A DNA stretch of 64,000 nucleotides from Siphonodentalium dalli. Its lineage: Eukaryota > Mollusca > Scaphopoda > Gadilida > Siphonodentaliidae. This document shows positions 11,578 through 22,967 of this stretch, piece by piece. The number at the start of each line of letters is the position of its first letter. The stretch's first letter is position 1. Location of the stretch: contig CP136062.1 of NCBI GenBank assembly GCA_032622095.1, forward strand, positions 140,326,351-140,390,350, read 5' to 3'. The translations under genes and the position numbers were made by a program. The notes beneath the pieces are model-generated. The model was not told where the DNA came from, made no database searches, and worked only from the letters and a program-made list of their open reading frames with translations.

Positions 11578-11660
11578 CTGGTATATGAGAAATAAGTCAC
11601 CTCCCTGGGACGAAAAATATGGAGAAGTGGATTATTTCAGGGAGAAGATATCTCCCAAGT

Positions 11661-11913
11661 GCAAGCCTTGAAATTGTGTGTCTGTCATTTGCAGAATGAG
11701 GTCCAGGGGTGAATTTAGTGATGCTACCCCGCATAGTGGGCTAGCATCACCAAATTCACCCTCTCTGGACCTCATTCTGCTGAGGTGTAAGCAGAATGAG
11801 GTTCCCAGAGGGTGAATTTGGTGATGCTAGCCCGCTATGTGTGGTAGCATCACTAAATTCACTCTCTGGGGACCTCATTCTGCAAATGACAAGCACACTA
11901 TTTCAAGGCTTGC
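11661..11913. mobile_element. Compact family F element with perfect 8-bp duplication
   Basis: Termini GCAAGCCTTGAAAT and ATTTCAAGGCTTGC are exact inverses. Flanks are TCCCAAGT on both sides (11653-11660, 11914-11921). Two AGAGGGTGAATTT hairpins are joined by a very short spacer. It is inserted in family S sequence whose right end (TTGGTCCCTG) is at about 11942. The 8-bp duplication places family F with hAT-like elements. Confidence 0.85.
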
Positions 11914-12190
11914 TCCCAAGTCACCGTCTGGGTTGGTCCCTGTCAGCGGTCTTATTTCAGTTTTATAGAAAATATTTACTAGTAAGTGCACATCAATAAT
12001 TTCTATAATCTATATCATTTAATAAAAGCTCATCTGTTGTATCTTAACTTTCTGTCAGTGATGGCTACATATATTTTGATTTATAGGTCATTATGGCCCA
12101 TGTGAATGGATTTGCCTGCCTTGTATCTGCCTAAAAATTAAATATTTTTCTCTTGTGTGTAGATTACAGTACTTGATATCAGTAAAAGCT

Positions 12191-12356
12191 ACAGTAATGC
12201 CCTAAATAATCGACTCCTTAACCACAACAGAATTATGGGTAACTTTTCAGGATTTAGTCAGAAATATGGCTTGTTGCCATTCATCGGAAAGCTCTCGGTG
12301 AGAGCTTTCCGATGAATGGCAGCAAGCCATATTTCCAACTAAATCCTGAAAAGTTA
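12191..12356. mobile_element. CAGTAATGCCC foldback, right end lost
   Basis: The full left arm and centre (AGCTCTCGGTGAGAGCT) are present. The right arm stops at CTAAATCCTGAAAAGTTA and passes directly into family T-like sequence. Confidence 0.78.
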
Positions 12357-12530
12357 TAATAGTATTCATTATGGAATGGAATGGTCTATTATTCACTTGG
12401 AGGGGTGTTCAGCAACCCTTTCTATGTACCGGCAGATCTGAATGGATTCATCCATTCAGTTATAATAGTTTTCATTATGGAATGGAATGGTCTATTGTTC
12501 ACTTGGAGGGGTGTTCAGGTAATAAAAGCA
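12357..12530. repeat. Duplicated family T fragment
   Basis: A block containing TCATTATGGAATGGAATGGT, TTCACTTGGAGGGGTGTTCA occurs twice (about 12362-12415 and 12473-12516). It is a partial direct duplication of the family T left region. Short open frames here are by-products of the repeat. Confidence 0.65.
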
Positions 12531-12858
12531 GACAAGACACAAGGACCAGCCGAGAGGGTGACTTGGGAGATATCTTCTTACTGAAATATTTTTGTCCTAG
12601 GGAGAAGTATGTATATGACTAAATATAATAGAGTTATTTTAACTGATTTAAAAGGGGTACTGAACACTAAATCCGGCCATTTATGGGACCGTCTCTTATT
12701 ATACTCAACATAATGTATGCAACAAATGAATGAATTTGAGTCATGGATGAGTGAAAAATACACTCATGTGCTCTACGAATGATGTAAGCAACATGGTAAT
12801 TATAATTAAAATGAGTTTATGACACTCATTATAATGGTTTTATAAATGGGTTCTCCAG

Positions 12859-12960
12859 AGGTTCCGTGTTCCAGATTTGGATGAAATTAAATTTAACATA
12901 GATCTAGAAAATTCTCGTGAAATGTGGAAGAGAATTGGTATTGTTCCTCCTGCCTTCTAG
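12859..12960 (+). CDS. Candidate alternative last exon of the SLK/LOK-like gene
   Basis: After a TTCTCCAG acceptor the phase-0 frame reads RFRVPDLDEIKFNIDLE and continues to a TAG at 12958-12960, 33 residues in all. It would join in frame to exon 1916-2719 and give a protein ending before the coiled coil. The residue mix looks coding and the segment is not one of the repeats. Alternatively a weak GTATTG donor near 12938 could splice to the exon at 13004-13073 through a tandem acceptor. I do not recognise the peptide. Without transcripts this remains a hypothesis. Confidence 0.4.
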   Translation, partial: RFRVPDLDEIKFNIDLENSREMWKRIGIVPPAF

Positions 12961-13003
12961 TGTGATAAGTAGTTTACATCTGAAAGTAAACCTTTCTATT
13001 TAG

Positions 13004-13073
13004 AAATCAGACAAACGTGGCCTCCAGACTATTAAGAAAAATGTCACTCGAGACATGATTAAGAAAGACACAG
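13004..13073 (+). CDS. Candidate cassette exon (short, basic)
   Basis: The CTTTCTATTTAG acceptor ends at 13003 and a CAG|GTCC donor follows 13073. In phase 0 it reads KSDKRGLQTIKKNV then TRDMIKKDT plus one base, so it ends in phase 1. The peptide loosely parallels the start of the 22574 exon (TIKKNVT versus TITKNRT), which could reflect an old exon duplication. The phase-1 end does not fit 22574 (phase 0) but does fit 49721, which starts in phase 1. It could therefore belong to another transcript, need an unseen exon, or be spurious. Confidence 0.35.
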
Positions 13074-13917
13074 GTCCATTGTCAACTACGTTCACATTAC
13101 TGTTTAATTGCCTTCAAAATCTCACTCTATTTAGCATTGTCTTAATACTATGGCAGTAACTCCCATGTTTTCCTCGTTTGTTTATCTTGTGGCGGGTCCA
13201 GCTTCTGCGTTATTTGTGGAGCTAATGTTATCCGGAGTAGTTGACAGAGCCGAGCCTAATAGATCGTGGTGTTTGGACAGGTAAATTCTGACCTTGGTGC
13301 TGTGCATTCATCTGTTGTTTCTGGATGTTAATTACTCTTGATGAATTCTGATATAGTAACAAGTTTACCCACAGTAATCTTGTAGATTTGCCTTACCTTG
13401 ACTCTACCCATTTTCTGAATTTTCCATTCTAGAGTTATCTTTCTTTGTTTATCTGCACCAATTTGTTGTCATTTTGGGTATGTATAGGCTAGCTATATTT
13501 AAGGCTTTGAATGCAACCTCTTGTTATCCGGCTTTCAGTCAGGGTTTATCAATGAACAGCTCGCCATTTAAAAACTAGAATGTCCCGCCACACAGGGGCG
13601 AGATCATTTAGTTCTGAAAAGGAGGCCGTGGGTCCATTTATTACTGACCTAAAATATACAAGAAGGAATTCCTTTCATACAGATGAAAAATTCAGATCAA
13701 TCTTGATAAATGAGACATATACGAACCATTGTCTGTGTAAAACATAGTCCTGTATAAAACCACTCCCTTTGACATGATTCGTGTTAGTGGAGGTTGTATG
13801 TGTGCTTTTCCATGAAATATTTTTTGGTCATATAATTTATATGGGTAAAACAAACGTTGATGAATGCAAACATATAACAAAATATTGGTTTTGCAACATA
13901 CATAGAATGTATACATT

Positions 13918-14848
13918 ATTAGCTCAACTTTACTTTGTAAAGTTTGAGCTATTGCCATGGCTTTGTATCCGTCGTCTGTGCATGTGTGTGTGCATCCTTT
14001 AGCATGGGCTACAGGTCGTACCTTTGGTTGGATCATTCTGAAATTTGTCATAGCTGTTGACATGTAGATGGGAACGAGTCATTTTGGAATCATTCGGCGT
14101 ACTGTTCATCTAATCATCATGAAATTTGTCACGTTAATATCGACGTGAACGAGTCACTTTGGGTTCATTTGGCCATAAAACATGGCAACTGGCAGCCATC
14201 TTGTATTTGACTCTTTGCATGACTAAATCCTTTGGCTCAGGCTACAGGTCGTACCTTTGGTCGGATCATTATTAAATTTGTCATGGATGTTGACATGTCG
14301 ATGGGAACGAGTCATTTTGGCGTCATTTAGCAAAAAAACATGGCCGCCAGTGGCCATCTTGGATTTCAAAATTCAATCAAGTAGCAGGGGCTACAGGCCG
14401 GAGTGTTCGTCCGATCATCATGAAATTTATTGCCAAGAAACATGTCCACTGGCAGCCCTCTTGGATTTTACTCTTTGCATGAATTAAACCTTTGGCACGG
14501 GCTTCAAGTCGTACCTATGGTCGGATCATTATGAAATTTGTCATGGCTGTTGACTTTATCATGTAGATGGGAAAATGGGTCATTTTGGGGGTCATTTGGC
14601 AAAAAAACATGGCTGCCGGCATCCATCTTGGATTTTACTCTTTGCATGATTAAATCCTTTGGCACACCCTACAGTCCACTTCCCTCATCCGATCATCACC
14701 AAACTTCATATTGATCTTGATATTGATCTACTAGATGGGAAAACATAGTCGCCAGCTGCCATCTTGGATTTTACTTTATATATATCTCTTCATGTTGATA
14801 ATCTAGTATTACTTAGACACTGAGCTACAGTGTCATTGACACTTTCAT
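13918..14848 (+). mobile_element. HINE-B element with ~160-bp tandem core
   Basis: Starts TTAGCTCAACTTTACTTTG and ends with the stem-loop AGTGTCATTGACACT plus TTCATTC. The subterminal AGCTCAACTT and its inverse in GAGCT near the right end match other copies. The core repeats contain AAATTTGTCATG, GGGAACGAGTCATTTTGG and GCCATCTTGGATTT several times. Non-coding. Confidence 0.65.
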
Positions 14849-14865
14849 TCAATATATACTGTTGA

Positions 14866-17800
14866 CACAATTAGGCCTAACAAAAAAATACGTTTGTTTC
14901 CGCTAACGAGCTGAAAAAAATTAGGGTAGTTAGGTAGGCTTAACTTCTTCTTTTTTTTGTTTTCAGTATCTTTAAAAATAACTGTATAATACTTGTCAAT
15001 AACCAAAACTATGCACTTCTAAGCCCCAATCATGTTAACCCAGATGACAGAGAAACTATAAACTCCAATTCAATCTTACATATGCTTTAATATTTACATA
15101 TATACTAGTCTATACAGCTGGTCTATATACTAATATAGTCTTTGATAATCCTAATATTTCCCATATGGTCTGGCGACAACTGGAGTCAGTCCAGCACCAC
15201 TGCACTGTTCACATATTGGAGTGACCGTCTTGTACCGATCTGTTAATGATGGCTTCAGAACACCACCTTCTCCTCCACATTCAGTGAAGGATCTAGGTAT
15301 TTTTTGAGGACACCTGTTTTTGGGCAATGATATCCCAAAGGCATAACCTGAATGCCTGAGCGGAGGAAGGTTTGGGAGGGGTGACCCCCCCTGATGATGG
15401 TGGGGGTTCTCACCCTGGAAAAATTGTGAAAATCCATTGCATTTAGAGCTAATCTAGGGCAGAGTCAGTATTATGAATTTTACTGAGAGGTCAATTTGAT
15501 CAAGTTTCTCGAGCATAACTTTGGAAATTTTTTATATCCCTTTTTTATACCCCTGTTTTGCACCTGTCCGTCCGTGCGTCCGTCCATACATCCGTCCGAT
15601 CTCTGTTCATGTCATAACTGAACAGTAGTACTCGGATCTCAATAAAATTAGGTATGGATGTTCACTACTATGAGGACATTAAACAGATGGTTCCATCGTT
15701 TTGTTCGGATTTTCCATTCTAGAGTGTTTCATCTTTGTTTATCTGGAAATGTTGGCTTTTTGGTCTGTCTGGGGTCTGTTCATGTCGTAACTTCAACAGT
15801 TGTGCTGGGATCTCAATGAAATTTGGTATGGATGTTCACCACTATGAGGACATTTAATGGCACATTCAATTGTTTCGTTTTGGTTTTCTGTTTTAAATTA
15901 TTCATCTTTGTTTACATGAAAATGCTGATTTTTTGGGTCCATCTGTCTGAGTATAGCAATCATAAGTTATAGATATGCCCACATCAGGCGGTATGCGCTA
16001 AGAGGGCACCGGACGACAGTCAATCTCTTGTTTTATACTAGTATGTATGGATTGGAAATGCTTATAAGATATTGTCAGATATCTTTTGGTTCAATTATCC
16101 TGCTTGATATGAGACTTACCATTATCACTCTAATTCATATAATAGGCTATTTTATAAAATTCAAGTGAGACACATACATAATATACTACATGTAGTACAG
16201 AAACAATGTCTATTAAGTTAGTAATTACTATTTATAGTACTAATCTCTAAACATACTTTACAGTACGGTATGATTCCAACTGTTAAACTTAAAAGCTTTT
16301 TGTAAACTTTAATTTCTTATGGCAATATATATAAATATATTAATGTTTTGCATCTTGTTATGATATGAATAAGGGACCTAAATTAAAAAAAAAAAAAAAA
16401 ATTAATTTTGTTTTTGTTTTTGTTTTTTGGACCAATTTTTTGCAATGGCAATAAAAAGTTTAGGGTCGGGCAGGGGGGGGTCTTGAAAAAAATTGCACAT
16501 ATAGGGCCCAAAAAGTTTTTTTCCGACCTCAAGGGACCCACCACCCCATTTTTGCAAAAAAAATATTTTTTTCCTCCAAAATTTTGGGGACCCACCCCCC
16601 GTTTCTCATGTTTTTATCAAAATTTCAGAGGTTTTTTTTAGCCGTTCTTCAATAACTGTGTTAACTGCCTTACTAATTGTTAAACACAGATCAGAAAAAT
16701 GAAAAATATACTGTATTTCCATGTGTTTCCTGGTGTTTTCAGTATCTAACAATATTAATTAAGCATTGTGTAGGTACACTATATGTCACAAATTGCCCTA
16801 GACCCCATTATAGCCTTAATATATCGAGTGTGTTGTGTCTGACAGAGAAGACTGACCAGTGTAAATAGTGGTAAACAGGTCAGGGGTTCTGCAATTATAT
16901 GTGCATGATCAAAGAACTCTTTAGTCTTATCCAACGGGATGGGGAGGGGAATTGTTTTTTGGTTATGTATACACATAGATATATGGTTATTATACTGCCC
17001 AATATTAGTCGGCGGGTATATAGTTGACGTCTCGAGCCGTCTGTCCGTACACACATTTTGAAATTTAACTCAAGAGTCAGATGTCATATTTGATGCCATA
17101 CGGCATGGTGACGGACCAGAAATGGGGGACGAATATGCATAATATCGCGGGTTGTGACCACCAATGCCTACCAGAGTTATGGACCCTGTTCGACTTTATG
17201 AAATTCAGTCCATACAAAGTTTTTGCAATATAAGTTATAAAGTGTCGGTTGTCAAATTTTGATGTGGTTTGGTATGGTGATAGACCAGAATGAAGAATTG
17301 AATGTCATTTCTCAATGCAATTGAATGCATCACATTATTTCAGTTCATCTATTTGTAAGTTATAACAGTATACAATTAGTATTTTAGTTTCGTCTTGTTG
17401 AGCAGTAAAGCTCCCAGATGAAGTTCAGAAATTCAATGAGAATAGCGTCACCTTCATTTGGGATTGTCTGAGCAGTAAACAGTAATGTCATTCATCATAA
17501 GCAATTCAGTTTTATTTGGATAATTGTTGCAAATTAACATTACTTGCAATCATTCAAGATGAGAAATAACCAGAAGGAATTAATTTGACTACATGCCAGA
17601 ACAAGACAGTATTTCAGACATTAGAAATTTATGAGATACCCTTTTCAATTTCATGTTATGCAACAATCAGGTTAATGATATCTACTAGTAGTCATCATTG
17701 AGTATTCACCATGTAGTATCCAATTTGTGATAGAGTTTTATTACTTTTATTCAGATAATACAACTGGGTAATATATTAATTTTGTTACTAAATATTTCTT

Positions 17801-18164
17801 CTGTTGATCATAAGTTTCCTGAACGTTAATACGGTGGTCCTCTGTGAAGTGGTCCGGGATACTGTGAAATCCAGAATGTTGCTAAATCTGAGGCTAAAGA
17901 GTCACTTTAGTTGCCTATATAGCCCTATACCAACAAGCATGGTATTAACATGCTTACAAACAACATTACATGGTCAGTACTTGTAAATTGTTTGAAAAAA
18001 ACCCATTTTGGAAAAAATTTACAAGCACCATTTTTTCCGCCTCTGGACCACCCACCCACCCCGGCCCTATATACGGAATTTTTTTGCAGACCCCCCCCTG
18101 GGTCGGGGGTTTAAAATAGGGTCGGTCGGGTTAGCGGAAACAAACGTCTTTTTTGTTTAGGCCC
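14866..18164. repeat. Inverted terminal pair 3.3 kb apart (possible large element)
   Basis: AGGCCTAACAAAAAA plus ACGTTTGTTTCCGCTAAC at the left is matched by the inverse GTTAGCGGAAACAAACGT plus TTTTTTGTTTAGGCCCTA at the right. G-rich text (GGGTCGGTCGGG; GGGTCGGGCAGGGGGGGG) occurs by the right end and in the middle (16440-16600). They could be termini of one element or two independent ends. No transposase frame lies between them. Confidence 0.5.
15535..16040 (+). mobile_element. HINE-like element with GTCC tract (HINE-D)
   Basis: TTTTATACCCCTGTTTTGCA is followed by GTCCGTCC-type sequence. Two degenerate units contain ATCTCAATGAAATTTGGTAT and GGATGTTCACTACTATGAGG. It ends GACAGTCAATCTCTTGTTTT. 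The architecture matches HINE-A and HINE-C. Confidence 0.5.
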
Positions 18165-19041
18165 TATCTGTATTTTGGGAATGTATGCATATAAGAATAA
18201 TCAAACTCAAACAATACATTCATATAGTATCCAATTCTAAGAACAGTAACTCTATTGACTATCGACGCACATGCTGACATGTTATGTTTCAATGTGAAAG
18301 ATACCCCTAGTATGCAAATGAGCAGCATGCCTCTGCCGACAAGGAAATTAAGTGTGTGGGTTTCATAAATTCTATGCAAATTGTTGTTTTTACTGGGCAG
18401 GTGTAGAAGTGAACCAGTTCTCTTCTGTTGAAGCTGTCAGTGCGAGCTCATTGTGCATAAATTGTGAGACAGGAATGTTCCAGATTACAAATGTCGACTT
18501 GTAGTATAAAGTGCCCATTCAGAAAAATAATGTTGATTGTAGAACAAAAGGACTGGGTTTTAATTAAAGATAAGTTGGGAGGGGTCATTGGATTGCGGGT
18601 ATGTCTTTCTTAGTGAATCGTGCATAAATTACTATAATGGACTTTTCCACAGCTGTCAATCAAATTATTATTAGCAGATGTTTTGTACTAATCAGCGACT
18701 GAACCAGTCACTTGATGCATTTAAAATTCTTTGTTTACCGTTATTTTGATATCCTTGCATACTTTCAGTGTTTTTGGTGTTTATGAAGTGCTAAAAAAAG
18801 TATTTGATTTATTTTTAATTAACTGTACAGTATTTTGGTCTGTGGTTTATGACATGCGTATATAATATTAGGTCTAATTCAGACTAATTGAAGTTAAAAC
18901 CACCGCAGGGTTTTAATATGTTTATTTGACAAATAGTCTTATAGATTTATGTTATTAGACATGTAAAATAAAAATTATGTTTATACACTATAAGAAATAG
19001 TGTTCAATGTTAAAGAAATAAATGGGCCCTAAGAAGCACAA

Positions 19042-19291
19042 CCTCTGTCACTGCATAATAATCTCTCTGTCATTTTCATCAGTGTCTATCATAATATCGT
19101 GGTCAAAAAAAATAAAATAATTCAGACTTCTCTGTTGATTCAGAATAAAACCATATCAGCTTTAAGAAAACAAGTGCTATTTCATTCAAAATGAAGGTTC
19201 ATTATGAGTTAAATTATATGAGAATTATGTTTATTTGAAGATGACCAAAAGGTCCAAAACCAAGCAATATCAAAGAAGGCGTTTGTGTGAC
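19042..19291 (+). repeat. Direct repeat, copy 1 (about 240 bp)
   Basis: Starts CCTCTGTCACTGCATAATAA and runs through AAATGAAGGTTCATTATGAG to AAGCAATATCAAAGAAGG. It is highly similar to 20199-20440 with small indels. Not a known MITE here. Confidence 0.8.
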
Positions 19292-20198
19292 GGAGGATTA
19301 GCACGAAAATGGTTGATTGTGCCGTTTACTCAACAAACATATTTTCTCCCGTTTAACATTTTATTTACGTTTGTTTGGCAAATAGTCAAGCCTTTTGTAT
19401 GTTCTTCTTTGGGTCCACCTCATTATGTCTACCTCACTAAATCTGACATTTCCTGTACATCATCACGACATTCAGCCGTACTTCTGGTTCTTGATCACAC
19501 ACATAATCACTTTATGATGACGACTGTTTCTCAAGAAAGTTTGGAAAGCAATTTTGTTATGATGTCCAGGACTCGATAAGACATGTTTACTTTTCTCATT
19601 GCACAGAATGCATCTGTGTTGTCCCACGATCTTTCTGTATATTGGATGCAAATGAGGCATTATCGTTCGCGAGCACTTCTAATGTCAAAGGTCTTCAGCT
19701 TCATAAAAACACCAGGCTGTCAAAATTAGCACCAGTTCGAGAAATACCTGGTGAAAATTGTTAGAGACTCCCACGCTTACCATGTGTAATGTCACATGTT
19801 TATATCCGTGAGGTGAATTCATCCATGTGTTTGGAGCAATTCTTTCTTCGTAGAAATTACTTTTTCTTGAGTGACTTCATTCTCTGCTGATCGTTCTTTC
19901 ATTGGATTATGGTGATGAGGAAAAAGAAAAAAGATGTTATCATTCTCAAAGACATTTTTCGTAGGAAGTGTCATCCAATTAAGGGCAAGGTACATGCTAC
20001 TAAACGGTTAAACCATAATTAATTCTCAGGGTCTGTCAAGGTTTCTAGGGCAGGCATCCTTTTGTTCACAATAATGGGATTATTCATTCACATTGGGTTG
20101 ATTTAACTGATTAACCAGGATTAACAAGAATTATTTAGAACAGGGTTCTGATATTAAATCCTGGAATCTTTTCATATATTGGCTATCAATATTTTTAT

Positions 20199-20440
20199 CC
20201 TCTGTCACTGCATAATAATCTCTGTCATTTTCATCAGTATCTATAATAATGTCGCAGTCAAAAACAAAAGAAACTTCGGACTTCTCTATCGATTCAGAAT
20301 AAAACCATATCAGCTATAAGAAAATAGGTGCTATTTCATTCAAAATGAAGGTTCATTATGAGTTAAATTATATGAGAATTATGTTGAAGATGACCAAAAG
20401 GTCCAAAACCAAGCAATATTAAAGAAGGCTCGTGTGTGAC
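20199..20440 (+). repeat. Direct repeat, copy 2
   Basis: Same order of words as 19042-19291, offset about 1157 bp. It lacks the TTTATTT before GAAGATGACC and part of the TCTCTCTG run. Confidence 0.8.
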
Positions 20441-20687
20441 AATATAAGGTAACAGGGGTATATAAATAGGTCCGTCCATCTGGCGTCTATTCATCTATGT
20501 TTTAGTCTGTCTATCGGTAACTTAATAGCCCTCTATCTCAGTCATAGACCATATTTGAATGATCTTTGGTTTGCTCATGAACCATAATGGGGGAAGGCAT
20601 ATACACATGAAACCAATTCTGTCCATTAATTGTTTGCAGAATTATATGACTATTTAGATTGAAATATACATCTGTGACAACTATGGA

Positions 20688-20834
20688 TAGTAATGCCCTA
20701 AATAATGTACTCCTTTAATAACCACAGCAGAATTATGGGTAATTTTTCAGGATTTAGTCGGAAATATGGCTTGTGGCCATTCATCGGAAAGCTCTCACTG
20801 AGAGCTTTCAGATGAATGGCCACAAGCCATACTC
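20688..20834. mobile_element. CAGTAATGCCC foldback, right end lost
   Basis: TAGTAATGCCCTAAATAATG, ACCACAGCAGAATTATGGGT and the AAGCTCTCACTGAGAGCTTT centre are visible. The right arm is cut after GCCACAAGCCATA. Confidence 0.75.
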
Positions 20835-20884
20835 ACTGAGAGCATATACAATTTCTTTATATCATCTTGTAACATACCGGTATA

Positions 20885-20988
20885 GAGTAATGCCCTAATT
20901 AATTGACTCCTTAACAACAGCAGAATTATGGGTAACTTTCCCATAGTTCTGCTGTGGTTAAGGAGTTGATTATTTAGTGTATTACTGG
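20885..20988. mobile_element. CAGTAATGCCC foldback, short internally deleted copy
   Basis: Arms AGTAATGCCCTAATTAATTG and its inverse (GATTATTTAGTGTATTACT) join close to ATGGGTAACTTTCCCATAG, so only the outer arms remain. Confidence 0.78.
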
Positions 20989-21498
20989 ATATCTGTATCT
21001 CAGTCACTGCAGTTCTTCTCATAATGATCTTTAGTACATTCTCCTGAGGCGTTTTTGTGAGGACCATTATTCACATGCAACAGGTTTTGTCCACTCATTT
21101 CTTTTGAAGTTAAATGATGACCCTCAGTGAAAAATACTAGAACATCTGCCACTGTATCTTGGTCATCTCAGATCAGATATGAATGATCTTTTGTGCGTAT
21201 ATTCATGAACCACACGTCCACAGTGGGATGAAGGAATTCCACATGCAACAGATTTTGTCTAGTTATGTTTTCTAGAATTATGGCATTTAGTGCTTTAAAT
21301 GAATTTGCCTCTACATGTATATGTGTGTGTACATAGCAAATCTAATCTCTATACCTGAGGCCATATTAAAGGGACCCATGTCACTCACAGTGGGTAAATG
21401 TGCAAAAAATATAAAAGTCTGTAAAAACATGACCTCTTAGAACCATTACAACTAGTTCAACTTTGTTCTTATATTCATTATTGATAGTTCTCCATTAA

Positions 21499-21890
21499 CC
21501 CTTTACCCAACAGAACGGCCCTGTGCCAATGCATTCTCTTATATATGCGAGTCGACCATAGGTCGCTTTGCATATATAAGAGAATGCATTGGCTTAACAC
21601 ATTAAAAATTATAAAATTGTTAAAGAATGTAAGAAAAAATGGTAAAAAGTGTTAAAAAAAGATTTTTTTTAGGCCAATGCATTCTCTTATATATGCGAGG
21701 CGACCTATGGTCGACCCGCATATATAAGAGAATGCATTGGCACAGGGCATAACTGTAACTATCACAATGTGGTCAAGGAGCCGGTTCCAATTATATCCAT
21801 ATTTGTATGGTTCTATTGAGACAGACCGAAGATATTTTAGGCTGTTGAAGCTTTATTTGGCCGCTTTTGGCCGTTTTGTTGGGTAAAGGG
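21499..21890. mobile_element. Paired-hairpin TTAA MITE, family W, full length
   Basis: Perfect TTAA flanks (21495-21498, 21891-21894). Termini CCCTTTACCCAACAGAACGG and GTTTTGTTGGGTAAAGGG are inverted. Two CCAATGCATTCTC hairpins (about 21527-21594 and 21673-21741) flank a T/A-rich spacer. The length is 392 bp. TTAA duplication is a piggyBac-type feature. Confidence 0.85.
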
Positions 21891-22573
21891 TTAACGAAAT
21901 TTTATATGTTGAAACTATTGTTATGTAAACAAAACTGGTACAGTGATTTGTCAAAACACATCACTAATTGTGTAATATGTTCAAATATTTTAGTCTGAAT
22001 ATGATTATTTTTTTCATTGCTTTGACTTTTTCAATGTTTATCATCAAGTTTTGATGAAACTTTGGTTGTTTATTGGACTAATAGGACTTCATCAGTAATT
22101 CCACTGTAACAGTAATGTTTACGTAATAATGGTTTTGATATTCAAGATCTCATTATTGGAGAGTTATTAATGATTAAAATAAGAATTAATAAATCTATTT
22201 TTCATGTACTTGTTGTTGTTGATGGCAGTTGTTTTACAGACTTTTATCAAATTTATGTTATTTCGCATGAACCCACTTCGAAGGTCTGAGACACTTCTAT
22301 TAAAGTGATATTTCGAATTAAGCCGCCTCTGAAAATGAATACACCTCAGTGAAAAGCTGCCATTGCAGGGGATACGTGGAGCCGTCGGCCCGTCACTTAA
22401 AATTTCATAACAAAACATTACATTGCTACCGGTATGTATTACTCGGTAAAAATATAGAACAAAACATTACATTGCTATATATTAATAGGTAAAAATATAG
22501 AACAAAACATTACATTGCTATATATTAATAGGTAAATACCTTGTATGGTTAAACATTCTTTTTTATTTTGTAG

Positions 22574-22707
22574 GAGAGCAAAAGTGCTTACAGAACCATA
22601 ACTAAAAATAGGACATTTGTGAAGGATGGTGTGCTGGTCACTACCACAACTCAGAAAATTGTTCCCGCGGGTCAAGAAAACCAAGTCAAGGTTAACTATG
22701 ACCTCAG
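22574..22707 (+). CDS. SLK/LOK-like kinase, hinge exon before coiled coil
   Basis: The acceptor TTTTATTTTGTAG ends at 22573. The frame reads ESKSAYRTITKNRTFVKDG, then VLVTTTTQKIVPAGQENQ and VKVNYDL plus AG, and ends at a CAG|GTCAGT donor. The segment RTFVKDGVLVTTTTQKI matches the pattern (R/K)-x-FV-x-DG-V-x-V-x-x-T-(S/T)-x-KI that precedes the coiled-coil (PKK/ATH) region in SLK, LOK/STK10 and insect Slik. In those proteins the next residues begin an Arg/Glu/Leu-rich helix, and a split Arg codon (AG|) fits this. The phase-0 start matches the phase-0 end of exon 1916-2719. Such kinases phosphorylate ERM proteins at the cell cortex; that function is inferred from family. The expected coiled-coil exons were not found downstream. 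Confidence 0.72.
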
Positions 22708-22726
22708 GTCAGTTAATGTTTTAGTT

Positions 22727-22967
22727 AACCCTTTATATACTGAATGGATTCTCCCACTCAGTTATAAAAGTATATGTTGGAATTGTCTATTATTCATTTA
22801 GAGGGATGTTTAAGTAATAAATGCAGAGAGCAAATAGAAAAACAGATAATTCAAGAGCAGAATTATTCATATTCATTAGTCGGAATTATTGATAATAAGT
22901 TTTAACGTTGACCTACATTTTTTGAACTTATTATCAGAACATTTCCTACGGGAACTACTCATCAATG
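22727..22967. mobile_element. TTAA MITE, family T
   Basis: Begins CCCTTTATATACTGAATGG after a TTAA at 22723-22726, with the CAGTTATAAAAGTATATG block. It ends with an AACTTATTATC/ACATTTCC half-hairpin and AACTACTCATCAATGAGTAT, running directly into family F. Confidence 0.7.

Larger units (their letters stand above)
2720..12858 (+). other. 10-kb intron, mostly nested transposons
   Basis: The intron runs from the GTAAGT donor to the TTCTCCAG acceptor at 12858. Nested elements fill 2788-8480 and 9724-12530 and are listed separately. About 8480-9720 and 10360-11455 hold no gene or repeat I recognise, apart from a short TCA/CAC-rich tract near 10580-10620. Confidence 0.55.
13074..22573. other. Long intronic stretch with repeats
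   Basis: Contains HINE-B (13918-14848), HINE-D (15535-16040), an inverted-terminal pair (14866/18164), a 240-bp direct repeat, two foldbacks and a family W element. About 13140-13900, 17060-18000 and 18400-19000 hold nothing I recognise. Confidence 0.5.

Noticed and set aside
12645-12680. Possible second AGGGGTACTG element (AAAAGGGGTACTGAACACT)
   Set aside because: Only one terminus-like sequence is visible. No inverted partner was found within the next kilobases.
16383-16641. Antiparallel frames with Gly/Pro/Phe-rich translations
   Set aside because: They translate poly-A/T, poly-G/C and G-rich repeat text.
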